64,000 bases of DNA, from assembly GCF_049803795.1 (NCBI RefSeq), contig NZ_JBNAGJ010000007.1, positions 95,244 through 159,243 on the forward strand, in the 5' to 3' direction. Below the pieces are notes generated by a model that saw only the letters and a list, made by a program, of their open reading frames with translations, was not told where the DNA came from and made no database searches. The DNA comes from Thalassobius sp002708925. Lineage in GTDB: Bacteria; Pseudomonadota; Alphaproteobacteria; Rhodobacterales; Rhodobacteraceae. Positions 43,033 through 51,384 of the stretch are shown one piece after another. The translations under genes were made by a program, and so were the position numbers. The number at the start of each line of letters is the position of its first letter. The first letter of the stretch is position 1.

Positions 43033-44265
43033 ATGTTACACGTGACCCCCCTGGAACAAGCCCGTAATCTGCCGCTGTGGCGTCGTCCGATCAGCCTGCT
43101 GTTTTTGATGGCGGCAGCGATGCCGATTGCCTTTGCCACCTGGTCGGCCCTGCTGAACAACTTTGTGATCGAGGTCGCACAGTTCGATGGGGCCGATATC
43201 GGCTGGCTGCACACGGTGCGCGAGATTCCCGGCTTTTTCGCGATCGGAGTCATCGCCCTGATCATGTTCATCCGCGAACAGGTGCTGGGGGTGGTGTCCT
43301 TGATCCTGCTGGGTGTGGCGACGGCGGTGACGGCGTGGTTCCCCTCGCTGGGCGGGATTTTGACGATCACGATGCTTAGCTCGATCGGGTTTCATTACTA
43401 TGAGACGGTGAACCAGTCGCTGCAATTGCAATGGCTGCCCAAGGACCGCGCACCGCAGATATTGGGCTGGCTGCTGGCGGCCGGGTCGGCGGCAACGCTG
43501 GTGGCCTACGGTGCGATTGTGCTGCTGTGGGATGCGCTGGGGCTGACCTATAACATCGTCTACATGATGGCCGGAGGCGTGACCGCCCTGATCGCGCTGT
43601 TCTGCCTGCTGGCCTATCCGCAATTCGAGGCCCCCAATCCGCAGGTCAAGAAATTCGTCCTGCGCCGCCGGTATTGGCTGTATTACGCGATGCAGTTCAT
43701 GGCCGGGGCCCGCCGTCAGATCTTTACCGTGTTCGCAGGCTTCATGATGGTTGAACGCTTCGGGTTCGAGGTGCACGAAGTCACCAGCCTGTATCTGATC
43801 AACCTGGTGGCCAACATGGTGCTGGCGCCGGTCTTTGGCAAAATCGTCGCCCGCTTCGGCGAGCGCCGCGCGCTGGTCTTTGAATATGCCGGGCTGGCGG
43901 TGGTGTTCCTGCTCTATGGCGGGATCTACTGGTTTGGCTGGGGGGTGCTGCTGGCCTCGATCCTGTATGTGGTGGATCACATGTTCTTTGCCCTGGCGCT
44001 GGCGCTGAAAACCTATTTCCAGAAAATCGCCGATCCAGGGGACATCGCGCCCACGGCCGCCGTGGCGTTTACGATCAATCATATCGCCGCCGTGTTCCTG
44101 CCCGCGCTGCTGGGCTATCTGTGGCTGGTTTCGCCGGGGGCGGTGTTTTTCCTGGCGGCGGCGATGGCGGGGATTTCCCTGATGCTGGCCCTGCTGATCC
44201 CGCGTCACCCCGAACCGGGCCGCGAGACGATCTTTGCCCGCGGGCTGCCCGCCCCGGCCGAGTAA
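43033..44265 (+). CDS. major facilitator superfamily transporter
   Basis: This 410-residue protein has about 12 membrane spans and the MFS loop motif between spans 8 and 9 (GKIVARFGERRALV). N-terminal residues LPLWRRPISLLFLMAAAMPIA begin the first span. Substrate not evident. It is followed four bases later by a MATE exporter, so both probably belong to one operon and perform efflux. The divergent YeeE-type gene lies 168 bases upstream. Confidence 0.85.
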   Translation: MLHVTPLEQARNLPLWRRPISLLFLMAAAMPIAFATWSALLNNFVIEVAQFDGADIGWLHTVREIPGFFAIGVIALIMFIREQVLGVVSLILLGVATAVTAWFPSLGGILTITMLSSIGFHYYETVNQSLQLQWLPKDRAPQILGWLLAAGSAATLVAYGAIVLLWDALGLTYNIVYMMAGGVTALIALFCLLAYPQFEAPNPQVKKFVLRRRYWLYYAMQFMAGARRQIFTVFAGFMMVERFGFEVHEVTSLYLINLVANMVLAPVFGKIVARFGERRALVFEYAGLAVVFLLYGGIYWFGWGVLLASILYVVDHMFFALALALKTYFQKIADPGDIAPTAAVAFTINHIAAVFLPALLGYLWLVSPGAVFFLAAAMAGISLMLALLIPRHPEPGRETIFARGLPAPAE

Positions 44266-44269
44266 TCAG

Positions 44270-45652
44270 ATGTCCCCCCGGACGCAACAGACTCAGGCCA
44301 AGTTCCTGACGGGCTCGACCATGCGCCACGTGGTGGTGATGACGATGACGGGCTCTTTGGGGCTGAGCTTCATGTTCCTGGTGGATTTCCTGGCGCTGTT
44401 CTGGATTTCCAAGCTAGAGCAAGAAGAGCTGATCGCCGCCGTCGGCTTTGCCGGGACTTTGCAGTTTTTTGTGATCTCAATCGCGATTGGCATGATGATT
44501 GCCGCCGTGGCGCTGGTTTCGCGCGCGTTGGGGCAGGGGCGCGTGCGGCGGGCGCGGCGGATCGCGACTTCGGCGCTGATTTATGCGACGGGGGCGCAGG
44601 CGGTGATCGCGGCGGCTGTCTTTGCGTTCTGCGAACCTTTGTTGCGGCTGTCGGGGGCCGAAGGCCCGGTGCTGGAGGCCGCCGTGTCCTTCTTGCAAAT
44701 CTCTCTGCCGTCCTTGCCGATGATCGCGGCGGGGATGATGACCAGCGCAGTGCTGCGGGCGCTGGGGGATGCGGCGCGCTCGATGCTGGTCACGATGTCA
44801 GCCGGGCTGGCCGCCGTTCTGCTGGACCCGCTGCTGATCCTTTATATGGGATGGGGGATCGAGGGCGCGGCCCTGGCCATCGTGCTGTCGCGGGCCGGTA
44901 TGGTGGTGCTGGGGATGTACTGGCTGATCCATACCCACAATATCCTGACCCGTCCGGCCTGGGGGGATATGCGGCTGTATCTGGCACCCTTTGCCCTGAT
45001 CGCCGTGCCCGCGATTGCCACGCAGGTGTCCACGCCTTTCGGCAACTGGGTGCTGATGCGCGCCATGGCCGAACACGGAGACAGCGCGGTGGCCGGCCTG
45101 GGGGTGGTGATGCGCCTGACCATTCTGGCCTTTGGCGGGATTTTCGCCCTGTCCGGCGCAATCGGAGGCATCATCGGCCAGAATGCCGGGGCCGGTTATG
45201 GGGATCGCGTGGCGCAGGCCTATAAGGATGCGCTGAAATTCTGCGCGCTCTATACGGGGGTGACCTGGGCGGTCATGGCGCTTTGTGCCGATTACGTCGC
45301 GGCGGCTTTTGGGCTTAGCGGTCAGGGCGAAAGCATCGTGCGCGCGTTCTCATTCTATGCGGCGGGGTCGTTCGTGTTTACGGGGGCTTTGTTCGTGTCC
45401 AATGCGGCCTTTAACAATCTGGGCAAACCCATCTGGGCCACCATGGCCAACTGGAGCCGCGACGGCCTGCTGATGGCGCCTCTGGCCTTTGGGCTGGGGG
45501 CCGTCGCGGCGGGGACGGGGGTGATTGCAGCGCAGGCGCTGGCCAATACGCTGGTGGGGATCGGTGCGGCCTGGATCGGCTGGCGCTATGTGCGGGCCGG
45601 AAAGGGCATCGCCAGCCCCAAAGACCAAGGCGAAAAACACGGCCGCGCTTGA
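44270..45652 (+). CDS. MATE-family multidrug efflux transporter
   Basis: This 460-residue protein has 12 predicted spans in two pseudo-repeats. The MATE-type features include the opening helix TGSLGLSFMFLVDFLALFWIS, the ALGQGRVRRAR loop and GIIGQNAGAGYGDR. Such proteins export cationic compounds using sodium or proton gradients. The ATG at 44270 lies four bases after the MFS stop; an earlier in-frame ATG inside that gene is unlikely. Confidence 0.9.
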   Translation: MSPRTQQTQAKFLTGSTMRHVVVMTMTGSLGLSFMFLVDFLALFWISKLEQEELIAAVGFAGTLQFFVISIAIGMMIAAVALVSRALGQGRVRRARRIATSALIYATGAQAVIAAAVFAFCEPLLRLSGAEGPVLEAAVSFLQISLPSLPMIAAGMMTSAVLRALGDAARSMLVTMSAGLAAVLLDPLLILYMGWGIEGAALAIVLSRAGMVVLGMYWLIHTHNILTRPAWGDMRLYLAPFALIAVPAIATQVSTPFGNWVLMRAMAEHGDSAVAGLGVVMRLTILAFGGIFALSGAIGGIIGQNAGAGYGDRVAQAYKDALKFCALYTGVTWAVMALCADYVAAAFGLSGQGESIVRAFSFYAAGSFVFTGALFVSNAAFNNLGKPIWATMANWSRDGLLMAPLAFGLGAVAAGTGVIAAQALANTLVGIGAAWIGWRYVRAGKGIASPKDQGEKHGRA

Positions 45653-45709
45653 CCCCGCAGGGTTGGGGGCTTAGGCGCTAGGGCAACACCATTATCGCCG
45701 GAGCCCGCA

Positions 45710-46576
45710 ATGCCCACCTTTACCGCCCTGACAACTCTTCCAGGAAAAGCCCCCGCCGAGGCACTGGGCCTGGCGATGGAGCAGCTGACCCCCGAGCCCA
45801 CCGGCATCGGTGTCTTCGAAATCGAGGACGACTCGGGCCTGTGGGAGGTCGGCGGCTATTTCACCGAGGCCCCGGATGAGGCCGGCCTGGCCCTGCTGGC
45901 CGCGGCCTATGGCGCGAAATCTTTCACCGTGTCCGAATTGCCCGAGACCGACTGGGTGGCCAAGGTCAAACGTGAACTGACCCCGGTCACCGCCGGGCGG
46001 TTCTTTGTGTACGGCAGCCATGATGCCGATCAGGTGCCCGAAGGCTCTGAGGCGCTGCTGATCGAGGCCGCCATGGCCTTTGGCACCGGCCACCACGGCA
46101 CCACGCAGGGCTGTCTGCGCGCGCTGGACCGGCTGGCCAATGACGGGATCACCTGCGAAAACGTGATTGATGTGGGCTGCGGGACGGCGGTGCTGGCGAT
46201 GGGGGCCGCGCGGATCTGGCCGAACCCGGTGCTGGCCAGCGATATTGATCAGGTCGCCGTGGATGTGGCCCAGGCCAATGTGCGGGTGAATGAGCTGGAG
46301 GGCCGGGTGCTCTGCCTGGAGGCCGCTGGTTTCGAAAATGACGCGATCAAAGCCAAGGCGCCCTTCGATCTGGTCTTTGCCAATATCCTGAAGGCGCCGC
46401 TGATCATGCTGGCCCCCGATATGGCGACGAATCTGACGGATGGGGGATTCGCGATTCTCTCGGGTATTCTGAACGAACAGGCCGACGAGGTGGTTGACGT
46501 TTATGCACAAAATGGCATCAATCTTATCTATCGCGAAGAGATTGGTGAGTGGACGACGCTAACGCTGCGAAAATGA
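45710..46576 (+). CDS. prmA: ribosomal protein L11 methyltransferase
   Basis: This 288-residue SAM-dependent enzyme methylates ribosomal protein L11. The characteristic motifs are AFGTGHHGTTQGCL (about residue 124), SAM motif DVGCGTAVLAMGAAR and the active-site FANILKAPL. A small hairpin CATTTCA/TGAAATG (46580-46597) follows the stop but lacks a U tract. Confidence 0.94.
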   Translation: MPTFTALTTLPGKAPAEALGLAMEQLTPEPTGIGVFEIEDDSGLWEVGGYFTEAPDEAGLALLAAAYGAKSFTVSELPETDWVAKVKRELTPVTAGRFFVYGSHDADQVPEGSEALLIEAAMAFGTGHHGTTQGCLRALDRLANDGITCENVIDVGCGTAVLAMGAARIWPNPVLASDIDQVAVDVAQANVRVNELEGRVLCLEAAGFENDAIKAKAPFDLVFANILKAPLIMLAPDMATNLTDGGFAILSGILNEQADEVVDVYAQNGINLIYREEIGEWTTLTLRK

Positions 46577-46686
46577 AGTCATTTCAAGGCTGAAATGCAG
46601 CGACTTTGAGGCGCTTGCCCCATTTTTGCCACATTTCACACATAGAAAAGTCCTGTCACTGGTGGGGGCCAGGACCGGAGGCTGCC

Positions 46687-47031
46687 ATGGCCGACATGTT
46701 TAATCAGTTTGACGACCGCCTGCGCCGGATCGAAGCCGGGCGCACACGCTTGAAACGAGGCTACTCTCTGACCGTCGATCGCGACGGATTGATCGTGGCC
46801 CGTCCCCGCCCCGCCCGGCGCGGTTTCCCGATCAAAGGTATGGTGCTTCTGGTTGCAGGCTTCTTTGCATTCAAGGCGCTGTTGATCGCCTATCTGGGCG
46901 TTGTGACCTATCAGGATCGGCTCTCGGTTCTTCAGAATGGGGCGATGATCGAACGCGCGGGGGCATGGTTCATGCAATCAGATCCGATCTCGGCCTCTCT
47001 TGCACAGAAAATGCGCCCCTTTATCCGATAA
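46687..47031 (+). CDS. small single-span membrane protein, conserved unknown
   Basis: This 114-residue protein has a charged N-terminus (FDDRLRRIEAGRTRLKRGY) and one membrane span at about 52-75 (GMVLLVAGFFAFKALLIAYLGVV). A short C-terminal domain follows. The ATG at 46687 has a GGAGG site six bases upstream. I do not know a function; the basic, juxtamembrane start suggests an inner-membrane protein with a cytoplasmic N-tail. It ends at a bidirectional terminator shared with the convergent DUF1127 gene. Confidence 0.75.
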   Translation: MADMFNQFDDRLRRIEAGRTRLKRGYSLTVDRDGLIVARPRPARRGFPIKGMVLLVAGFFAFKALLIAYLGVVTYQDRLSVLQNGAMIERAGAWFMQSDPISASLAQKMRPFIR

Positions 47032-47051
47032 CTCTCTCTCTTCGGAAACGA

Positions 47052-47083
47052 AACAGCCGCGCCTGAGGATCAGGGCGGCTGTT
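47052..47083. terminator. bidirectional rho-independent terminator
   Basis: AACAGCCGC (47052-47060) and GCGGCTGTT (47075-47083), extended inside by CCTGA/TCAGG, form a long stem flanked by AAA on the left and TTTT on the right. It serves the two convergent genes ending at 47031 and 47108. Confidence 0.85.
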
Positions 47084-47107
47084 TTGATTCAGCGATTTCA
47101 GCAGGGG

Positions 47108-47314
47108 TTAGCTGCGGGCCACGCGCTCGATATCCGCGCGGTTCAGGCCGATGTCTTCCAGTTCGCGATCCGACAGGCGCGACAGAGCGATCCGGGTGGC
47201 GCGCACTTCGTTATAGCGCGCGACAGAATTGATCGCCCCCGAGAAGGCATTGATAATACGGCTGGCAACACCGCCAGCCTGATACTGGGTTTGGGCATTT
47301 CCGTAGACAGCCAT
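47108..47314 (-). CDS. DUF1127 small basic protein
   Basis: This 68-residue protein has the DUF1127 C-terminal motif LSRLSDRELEDIGLNRADIERVAR. Some members of this family in Rhodobacter bind RNA and influence RNA turnover under stress. The ATG at 47314 matches the family's usual length. A candidate promoter is visible at 47360-47388. It is a single-gene unit between terminator and ruvC. Confidence 0.9.
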   Translation of the reverse strand: MAVYGNAQTQYQAGGVASRIINAFSGAINSVARYNEVRATRIALSRLSDRELEDIGLNRADIERVARS

Positions 47315-47359
47315 ATCAGGTTTCCTAAGTTTCAAAGGTTTCGTTTCGGGTACGCTGGG

Positions 47360-47388
47360 CACATAAAACGCCTAAATCATCCGCACAA
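47360..47388 (-). promoter_or_regulatory. candidate promoter of the DUF1127 gene
   Basis: On the minus strand TTGTGC (47388-47383), 17 bases and TATGTG (47365-47360), about 45 bases upstream of the start codon. Confidence 0.4.
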
Positions 47389-47559
47389 CAGGGGTAATTG
47401 CATAGTTCATATGCGGTTTATGCATGGGTTCTGCGATGCAGAAAGCGCGCGCCCGACCTTGGGCAAACTGCCCGGCGCATTCGTCATTCTGATGCGCCTG
47501 CCGGGGTGGTTTCGGCGAAGTGCCGTTAACAGAGGATGAATGCCCATTGCGCATTCGGC

Positions 47560-47589
47560 TTGGCGTTTGTTCTCGTTTCGTGCTAATGA
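47560..47589 (+). promoter_or_regulatory. ruvC promoter with a near-match LexA (SOS) box
   Basis: TTGGCG (47560-47565), an 18-base spacer and TAATGA (47584-47589). The spacer contains GTTC-TCGTTTC-GTGC (47569-47583), one mismatch from the alphaproteobacterial LexA site GTTC-N7-GTTC. Its central TCGTTT is also usual for that site. Its position between -35 and -10 would let LexA block ruvCAB. Confidence 0.55.
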
Positions 47590-47619
47590 AGTAAAAAAGC
47601 AACAGAGCAGGGGGCAGAG

Positions 47620-48123
47620 ATGCGTGTTTTGGGGATTGATCCCGGTCTGCGCAATCTCGGATGGGGCGTGATCGAGGCCGACGGCAGCCGGCTTAGCCAT
47701 ATCGCGAACGGGATTTGCCATTCAGAAGGCACAGAGCTGGCCACGCGCCTGCTGTCCTTGCACGATCAGCTGACGGACATCGTGGCGCGGTTCGCCCCCG
47801 ATACGGCGGCGGTTGAAAATACCTTTGTCAACAAAGACGCTGTGGGCACGCTGAAGCTGGGCCAGGCGCGGGGGATCGCGCTGCTGGTGCCGGCGCAGGC
47901 GGGAATTCCGATTGGCGAATACGCGCCGAACAAGGTGAAAAAGACGGTCGTGGGCGTGGGCCACGCGGCCAAGGTACAGGTGGATCACATGGTGAAAATG
48001 CAATTGCCCGGCGTGCAGATCAACGGCCCCGACGCGGCGGATGCGCTGGCGATCGCGATCTGTCACGCCCATTACGTGCGGGCTCCGGGTGCGGCGCTAA
48101 GGATCAAGGGATCGGCGGCATGA
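47620..48123 (+). CDS. ruvC: crossover junction endodeoxyribonuclease RuvC
   Basis: This 167-residue Holliday-junction resolvase has the RNase H-like opening MRVLGIDPGLRNLGWGVIE with the first catalytic Asp. The acidic residues are AAVENTFVN and GPDAADALAIAICH. It cleaves junctions branch-migrated by RuvAB. The stop overlaps the ruvA start by four bases. A candidate SOS-regulated promoter lies just upstream. Confidence 0.96.
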   Translation: MRVLGIDPGLRNLGWGVIEADGSRLSHIANGICHSEGTELATRLLSLHDQLTDIVARFAPDTAAVENTFVNKDAVGTLKLGQARGIALLVPAQAGIPIGEYAPNKVKKTVVGVGHAAKVQVDHMVKMQLPGVQINGPDAADALAIAICHAHYVRAPGAALRIKGSAA

Positions 48124-48803
48124 TCGGCAAACTGACCGGACGGATTGAATATCGCAGCGAGGATCACGTGCTGATCGACGTGCGCGGGGTGGGCTACATC
48201 GTCTATTGCTCGGATCGGACGCTGGCCGGGCTGCCTGGCAATGGAGAGCCCGTGTCCTTGTACACCGAATTGCTGGTGCGCGAGGATCTGATGCAGCTGT
48301 TCGGCTTTCCCAGCCTGCTGGAAAAAGAGTGGCACCGCCTGCTGATTTCCGTGCAGGGGATCGGGGCGAAGGCCTCGATGGCGATCCTTGGCACCCTGGG
48401 GGCCGAAGGGGTGGGCCGCGCGATCACCCTGGGCGATATTGCCGCGATCAAGGCGGCCAAGGGGATCGGGCCTAAGACGGCGCAGCGCGTGGTGCATGAG
48501 TTGAAGGATAAGGCGCCCGGCGTGATGGCCCTGGGCGGCACGCTGGCGCAGGCCAGCGGCCAGGCCTTGCCCGAGGTGATAGACCCCGATCCCGATCCTG
48601 CGCCCAGCCCCGCGCCGAAATCCGCCCCGCTCGCCAATGCCGGGGCGGCGGCGCAGTCGGATGCCCTGTCGGCCCTGTCCAATCTGGGCTATGGTCCTTC
48701 CGAGGCCGCGACGGCCGTGGCTCAGGCGGCGCAGGATGATCCTGAGGCCGATACCTCGGGGTTGATCCGATCGGCGCTGAAGCTTCTGGCCCCCAAAGAC
48801 TAA
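48120..48803 (+). CDS. ruvA: Holliday junction DNA helicase subunit RuvA
   Basis: This 227-residue junction-binding protein has the N-terminal OB fold (MIGKLTGRIEYRSEDHVLIDVRG) and paired helix-hairpin-helix motifs (LISVQGIGAKASMAIL and AAKGIGPKTAQRVV). A flexible acidic/proline linker (DPDPDPAPSPAPK) leads to the C-terminal RuvB-contacting domain (ALSNLGYGPSEAATAV). Confidence 0.96.
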   Translation: MIGKLTGRIEYRSEDHVLIDVRGVGYIVYCSDRTLAGLPGNGEPVSLYTELLVREDLMQLFGFPSLLEKEWHRLLISVQGIGAKASMAILGTLGAEGVGRAITLGDIAAIKAAKGIGPKTAQRVVHELKDKAPGVMALGGTLAQASGQALPEVIDPDPDPAPSPAPKSAPLANAGAAAQSDALSALSNLGYGPSEAATAVAQAAQDDPEADTSGLIRSALKLLAPKD

Positions 48804-48821
48804 GCCGCGAAAGGCTCTGCC

Positions 48822-49865
48822 ATGACAATCGATTCCGCCGGTTCTGTGCCCGATCCCGTCCTGCGCCCCGATCCGCTGCCCGAGGATAACGACCGCGCCC
48901 TGCGCCCGCAGGAGCTGGACGCCTTTATCGGTCAGGCCGAGGCCCGCGCGAACCTGAAAGTGTTCATTCAGTCCGCCCGCCAGCGCGGCGAGGCGATGGA
49001 CCACACGTTGTTTCATGGCCCGCCCGGTCTGGGCAAAACCACGCTGGCGCAGATCATGGCGCGCGAATTGGGGGTGAATTTCCGCATGACCTCGGGGCCG
49101 GTGCTGGCCAAGGCGGGCGATCTGGCGGCGATCCTGACCAATCTGGAGGCGCGCGACGTGCTGTTCATCGACGAGATTCACCGTCTGAATCCGGCCGTCG
49201 AAGAAGTGCTCTACCCCGCGCTGGAGGATTACGAGCTGGATCTGGTGATCGGTGAGGGCCCCGCCGCGCGCACCGTGCGGATCGAGTTGCAGCCCTTTAC
49301 TCTGGTCGGGGCGACGACGCGTCTGGGCCTGCTGACAACGCCGTTGCGCGACAGGTTCGGCATTCCGACGCGGCTGCAATTCTATACCGTGGACGAGCTG
49401 AACGAGATCGTCACCCGCAATGCCCGGCTGCTGGGGGCACCCGCCGACCCCGATGGCGCGCGCGAGATTGCGAAACGCTCGCGCGGGACGCCTCGGATTG
49501 CGGGGCGGCTGCTGCGCCGGGTGGTGGATTTCGCGGTGGTCGAGGGCGACGGGCGGGTCACGCAGAAGATTGCCGATCACGCGCTGACCCGGCTGGGGGT
49601 GGATCATCTGGGGCTGGATGGCGCGGACCGGCGGTATCTGCGTCTGATCGCCGAAAATTATGCTGGCGGGCCGGTGGGAATCGAGACCATCAGCGCGGCC
49701 CTGTCCGAAAGCCGCGATGCGCTGGAAGAGGTGATCGAGCCGTTTTTGCTGCAACAGGGGCTGATACAACGCACTCCGCGCGGGCGGATGCTGGCGCAGA
49801 AGGGCTGGACTCATCTGGGGATGGCCGCGCCCAGGACGCCGGGGCAGGCGGATATGTTTGGCTGA
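48822..49865 (+). CDS. ruvB: Holliday junction DNA helicase subunit RuvB
   Basis: This 347-residue AAA+ motor drives branch migration with RuvA. It has Walker A GPPGLGKTTLA (about residue 66), Walker B LFIDEIHRLN and sensor 1 GATTRLGLLTTPLRDRFG. The C-terminal winged-helix contains QGLIQRTPRGRMLA. It follows ruvA by 18 bases in the ruvCAB operon. Confidence 0.97.
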   Translation: MTIDSAGSVPDPVLRPDPLPEDNDRALRPQELDAFIGQAEARANLKVFIQSARQRGEAMDHTLFHGPPGLGKTTLAQIMARELGVNFRMTSGPVLAKAGDLAAILTNLEARDVLFIDEIHRLNPAVEEVLYPALEDYELDLVIGEGPAARTVRIELQPFTLVGATTRLGLLTTPLRDRFGIPTRLQFYTVDELNEIVTRNARLLGAPADPDGAREIAKRSRGTPRIAGRLLRRVVDFAVVEGDGRVTQKIADHALTRLGVDHLGLDGADRRYLRLIAENYAGGPVGIETISAALSESRDALEEVIEPFLLQQGLIQRTPRGRMLAQKGWTHLGMAAPRTPGQADMFG

Positions 49866-49903
49866 ATTCCGTGGCCGTGGTGCTGGCGGATCGGTTGCGA
49901 TTT

Positions 49904-49926
49904 GAGTATTTGGATCAAAAAGAAGC
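49904..49926 (+). repeat. copy 3 of the dispersed motif, 5' of the unknown gene after ruvB
   Basis: GAGTATTTGGATCAAAAAGA followed by AGC keeps the GAGTATTT start and the CAAA-AGAA end of the motif at 10921 and 34270. It lies 38 bases after the ruvB stop and 37 before the next start codon. Confidence 0.4.
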
Positions 49927-49963
49927 ACAATCGGGGCTGTGCGGCCCTGGCAGAGGAGCGCCC

Positions 49964-50584
49964 ATGTCCCCGGCTGATATTGAGAACCTGTTTACCCGCC
50001 GCGATGGAACTTATGCTTTTGCCCGGTGGGGGCGGCCGATTGTGCCGATCGTGTTCGGGGTGGAAGAGGCGACTTTGCAGACGGTGAAGGGGGCGATCGA
50101 GGCTGTGGTGGCGTTGGCCGGGCACAAGATGGCCGAGACCGATCCTGAGTTGGGCGCGAACCTGATGTTCTTTTTCTTTCGGGGCTGGGACGAGTTGCTG
50201 GAGGTGCCGGATCTGGACCGTTTGATCCCCGATCTGGCAGAGTTGGTGGCGCGTTTGAAACAGGCGGATGCCAATCAGTATCGTGCGTTCCGGTTTGACG
50301 ATACGGGGGCGATTCAGGCGGCCTTTGTGTTTTTGCGGATGGATTCGGAGCTGTCGGCGATGCCGGCTGAGACTCTGGCGTTGGCGCAGGTGGTGCAGGT
50401 GGTGCTGATGTGGTCGGATCAGGCTTTTGCGGACAGCTCGCCTTTGGCTGTTGCCGGGGGGCGGACCATTCTGCGCCCCGAGATCGCGGGGGTGATCCGC
50501 GCGGGGTATGATCGTCTGATGCCGGCTGTGGCGCAGGACGTCAGCCATGCGCTGCGTCTGTTTGCGCGGTTGCAGGCGGGGTGA
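49964..50584 (+). CDS. conserved protein of unknown function
   Basis: I do not recognise a characterised family. The 206-residue product is soluble and acidic, with no signal or membrane segment. Features include YAFARWGRPIVPIVFGVEEATLQ, a phenylalanine run (LMFFFFRGWDELL) and HKMAETDPELGAN. It might be an enzyme or nucleic-acid metabolism accessory, but this is guesswork. The ATG at 49964 has a GAGGAG site. Its stop overlaps the start of the decayed thpR reading by one base (TGATG), suggesting that the two were once translationally coupled. Confidence 0.78.
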   Translation: MSPADIENLFTRRDGTYAFARWGRPIVPIVFGVEEATLQTVKGAIEAVVALAGHKMAETDPELGANLMFFFFRGWDELLEVPDLDRLIPDLAELVARLKQADANQYRAFRFDDTGAIQAAFVFLRMDSELSAMPAETLALAQVVQVVLMWSDQAFADSSPLAVAGGRTILRPEIAGVIRAGYDRLMPAVAQDVSHALRLFARLQAG

Positions 50585-50852
50585 TGCGGCTGTTTGTGCG
50601 CTGGATCTGCCGCGCCGGCGGTTCAAGCCGCATATCACCCTGGCCAGGTTTCCGCGCCGGGTGCCCGAGGCTGCCAGGGGGCGGATGGGGGCCTGGCTGG
50701 CGCGGAATGGGGATCGGGTGATCCGCGGGCCAGAGGCCACGCAGTTCAGCCTGTATCGCTCGCAGCTATATCCGGACGGTCCGCTTTATCAGCCTCTGGC
50801 CAGCTATCCGCTGAGCGGGGGGTGTCTTGTCTCAGGGGGCGGGGCTGCATAG
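50584..50852 (+). pseudogene. thpR: decayed RNA 2',3'-cyclic phosphodiesterase (ThpR/LigT) remnant
   Basis: At 50584 the sequence encodes MRLFV, then a one-base loss shifts the frame to ALDLP. Immediately afterwards it jumps to the C-terminal part of ThpR: RRRFKPHITLARF with the second HxT motif, then SLYRSQLYPDGPLYQPLASYPL. A full ThpR has about 180 residues and a first HxT motif (HLTL), which is absent here; roughly 100 codons are missing. The gene is therefore frameshifted and internally deleted. A small in-frame product is conceivable from an upstream codon but would lack half of the active site. Confidence 0.75.
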
Positions 50853-50882
50853 GGTGCCGGCAAGAGCGCGAGGGAGAGCGAC

Positions 50883-51272
50883 ATGAACACGCATGAAATG
50901 AATATCCGGGTCTATTATGAGGACACGGACATGGCGGGCATCGTCTATTACGCCAATTATCTGCGTTATATCGAACGGGCCCGCAGTGAATGGGTGCGCG
51001 AGCTGGGCATCGATCAGCGCGAGATGAAGGAAAACGGGCTGGTGTTCGTGGTGCGCCGGGTCGAGGCGGACTATCTGGCGCCCGCGCGTCTGGATGATTT
51101 GCTGACGGTCGAGACCGAGACCATGCAGCTGACCGGCGTGCGCTGGATCCTGGAACAGCGGGTCAGGCGCGGCGATGTAGAGCTGTTTCATGCGGTCGTC
51201 ACCGTCGTGATGATGACCGATACGGGCCACCCGGCCCGGATGCCGGCAAATATTCGCCAGCTTATCCATTAA
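50883..51272 (+). CDS. ybgC: acyl-CoA thioesterase of the Tol-Pal operon
   Basis: This 129-residue hot-dog fold enzyme has the 4-hydroxybenzoyl-CoA thioesterase signature YYEDTDMAGIVYYANYLRYIERAR with the catalytic Asp. It hydrolyses short acyl-CoA or acyl-ACP and is the conserved first gene of the tol operon. tolQ follows after 112 bases with its own promoter candidate. Confidence 0.93.
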   Translation: MNTHEMNIRVYYEDTDMAGIVYYANYLRYIERARSEWVRELGIDQREMKENGLVFVVRRVEADYLAPARLDDLLTVETETMQLTGVRWILEQRVRRGDVELFHAVVTVVMMTDTGHPARMPANIRQLIH

Positions 51273-51306
51273 AACCGCTCGGAAAACCGCCAATGACGCA
51301 GATGTG

Positions 51307-51335
51307 TTGGCTTTCCCCTTAAGGATCGGTTATTT
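51307..51335 (+). promoter_or_regulatory. candidate tolQ promoter
   Basis: TTGGCT (51307-51312), 17 bases and TTATTT (51330-51335), 50 bases ahead of the tolQ start codon. Confidence 0.5.
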
Positions 51336-51384
51336 TCGCCTGTAAACAAGGTCCGCAAATGGGCCGATAACAAAGAGCAGGCTA

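Noticed and set aside
48072..49928. Long minus-strand open frame of 618 codons
   Set aside because: It is exactly antisense to ruvA and ruvB and rich in His/Gln/Arg/Gly, typical of a shadow frame.
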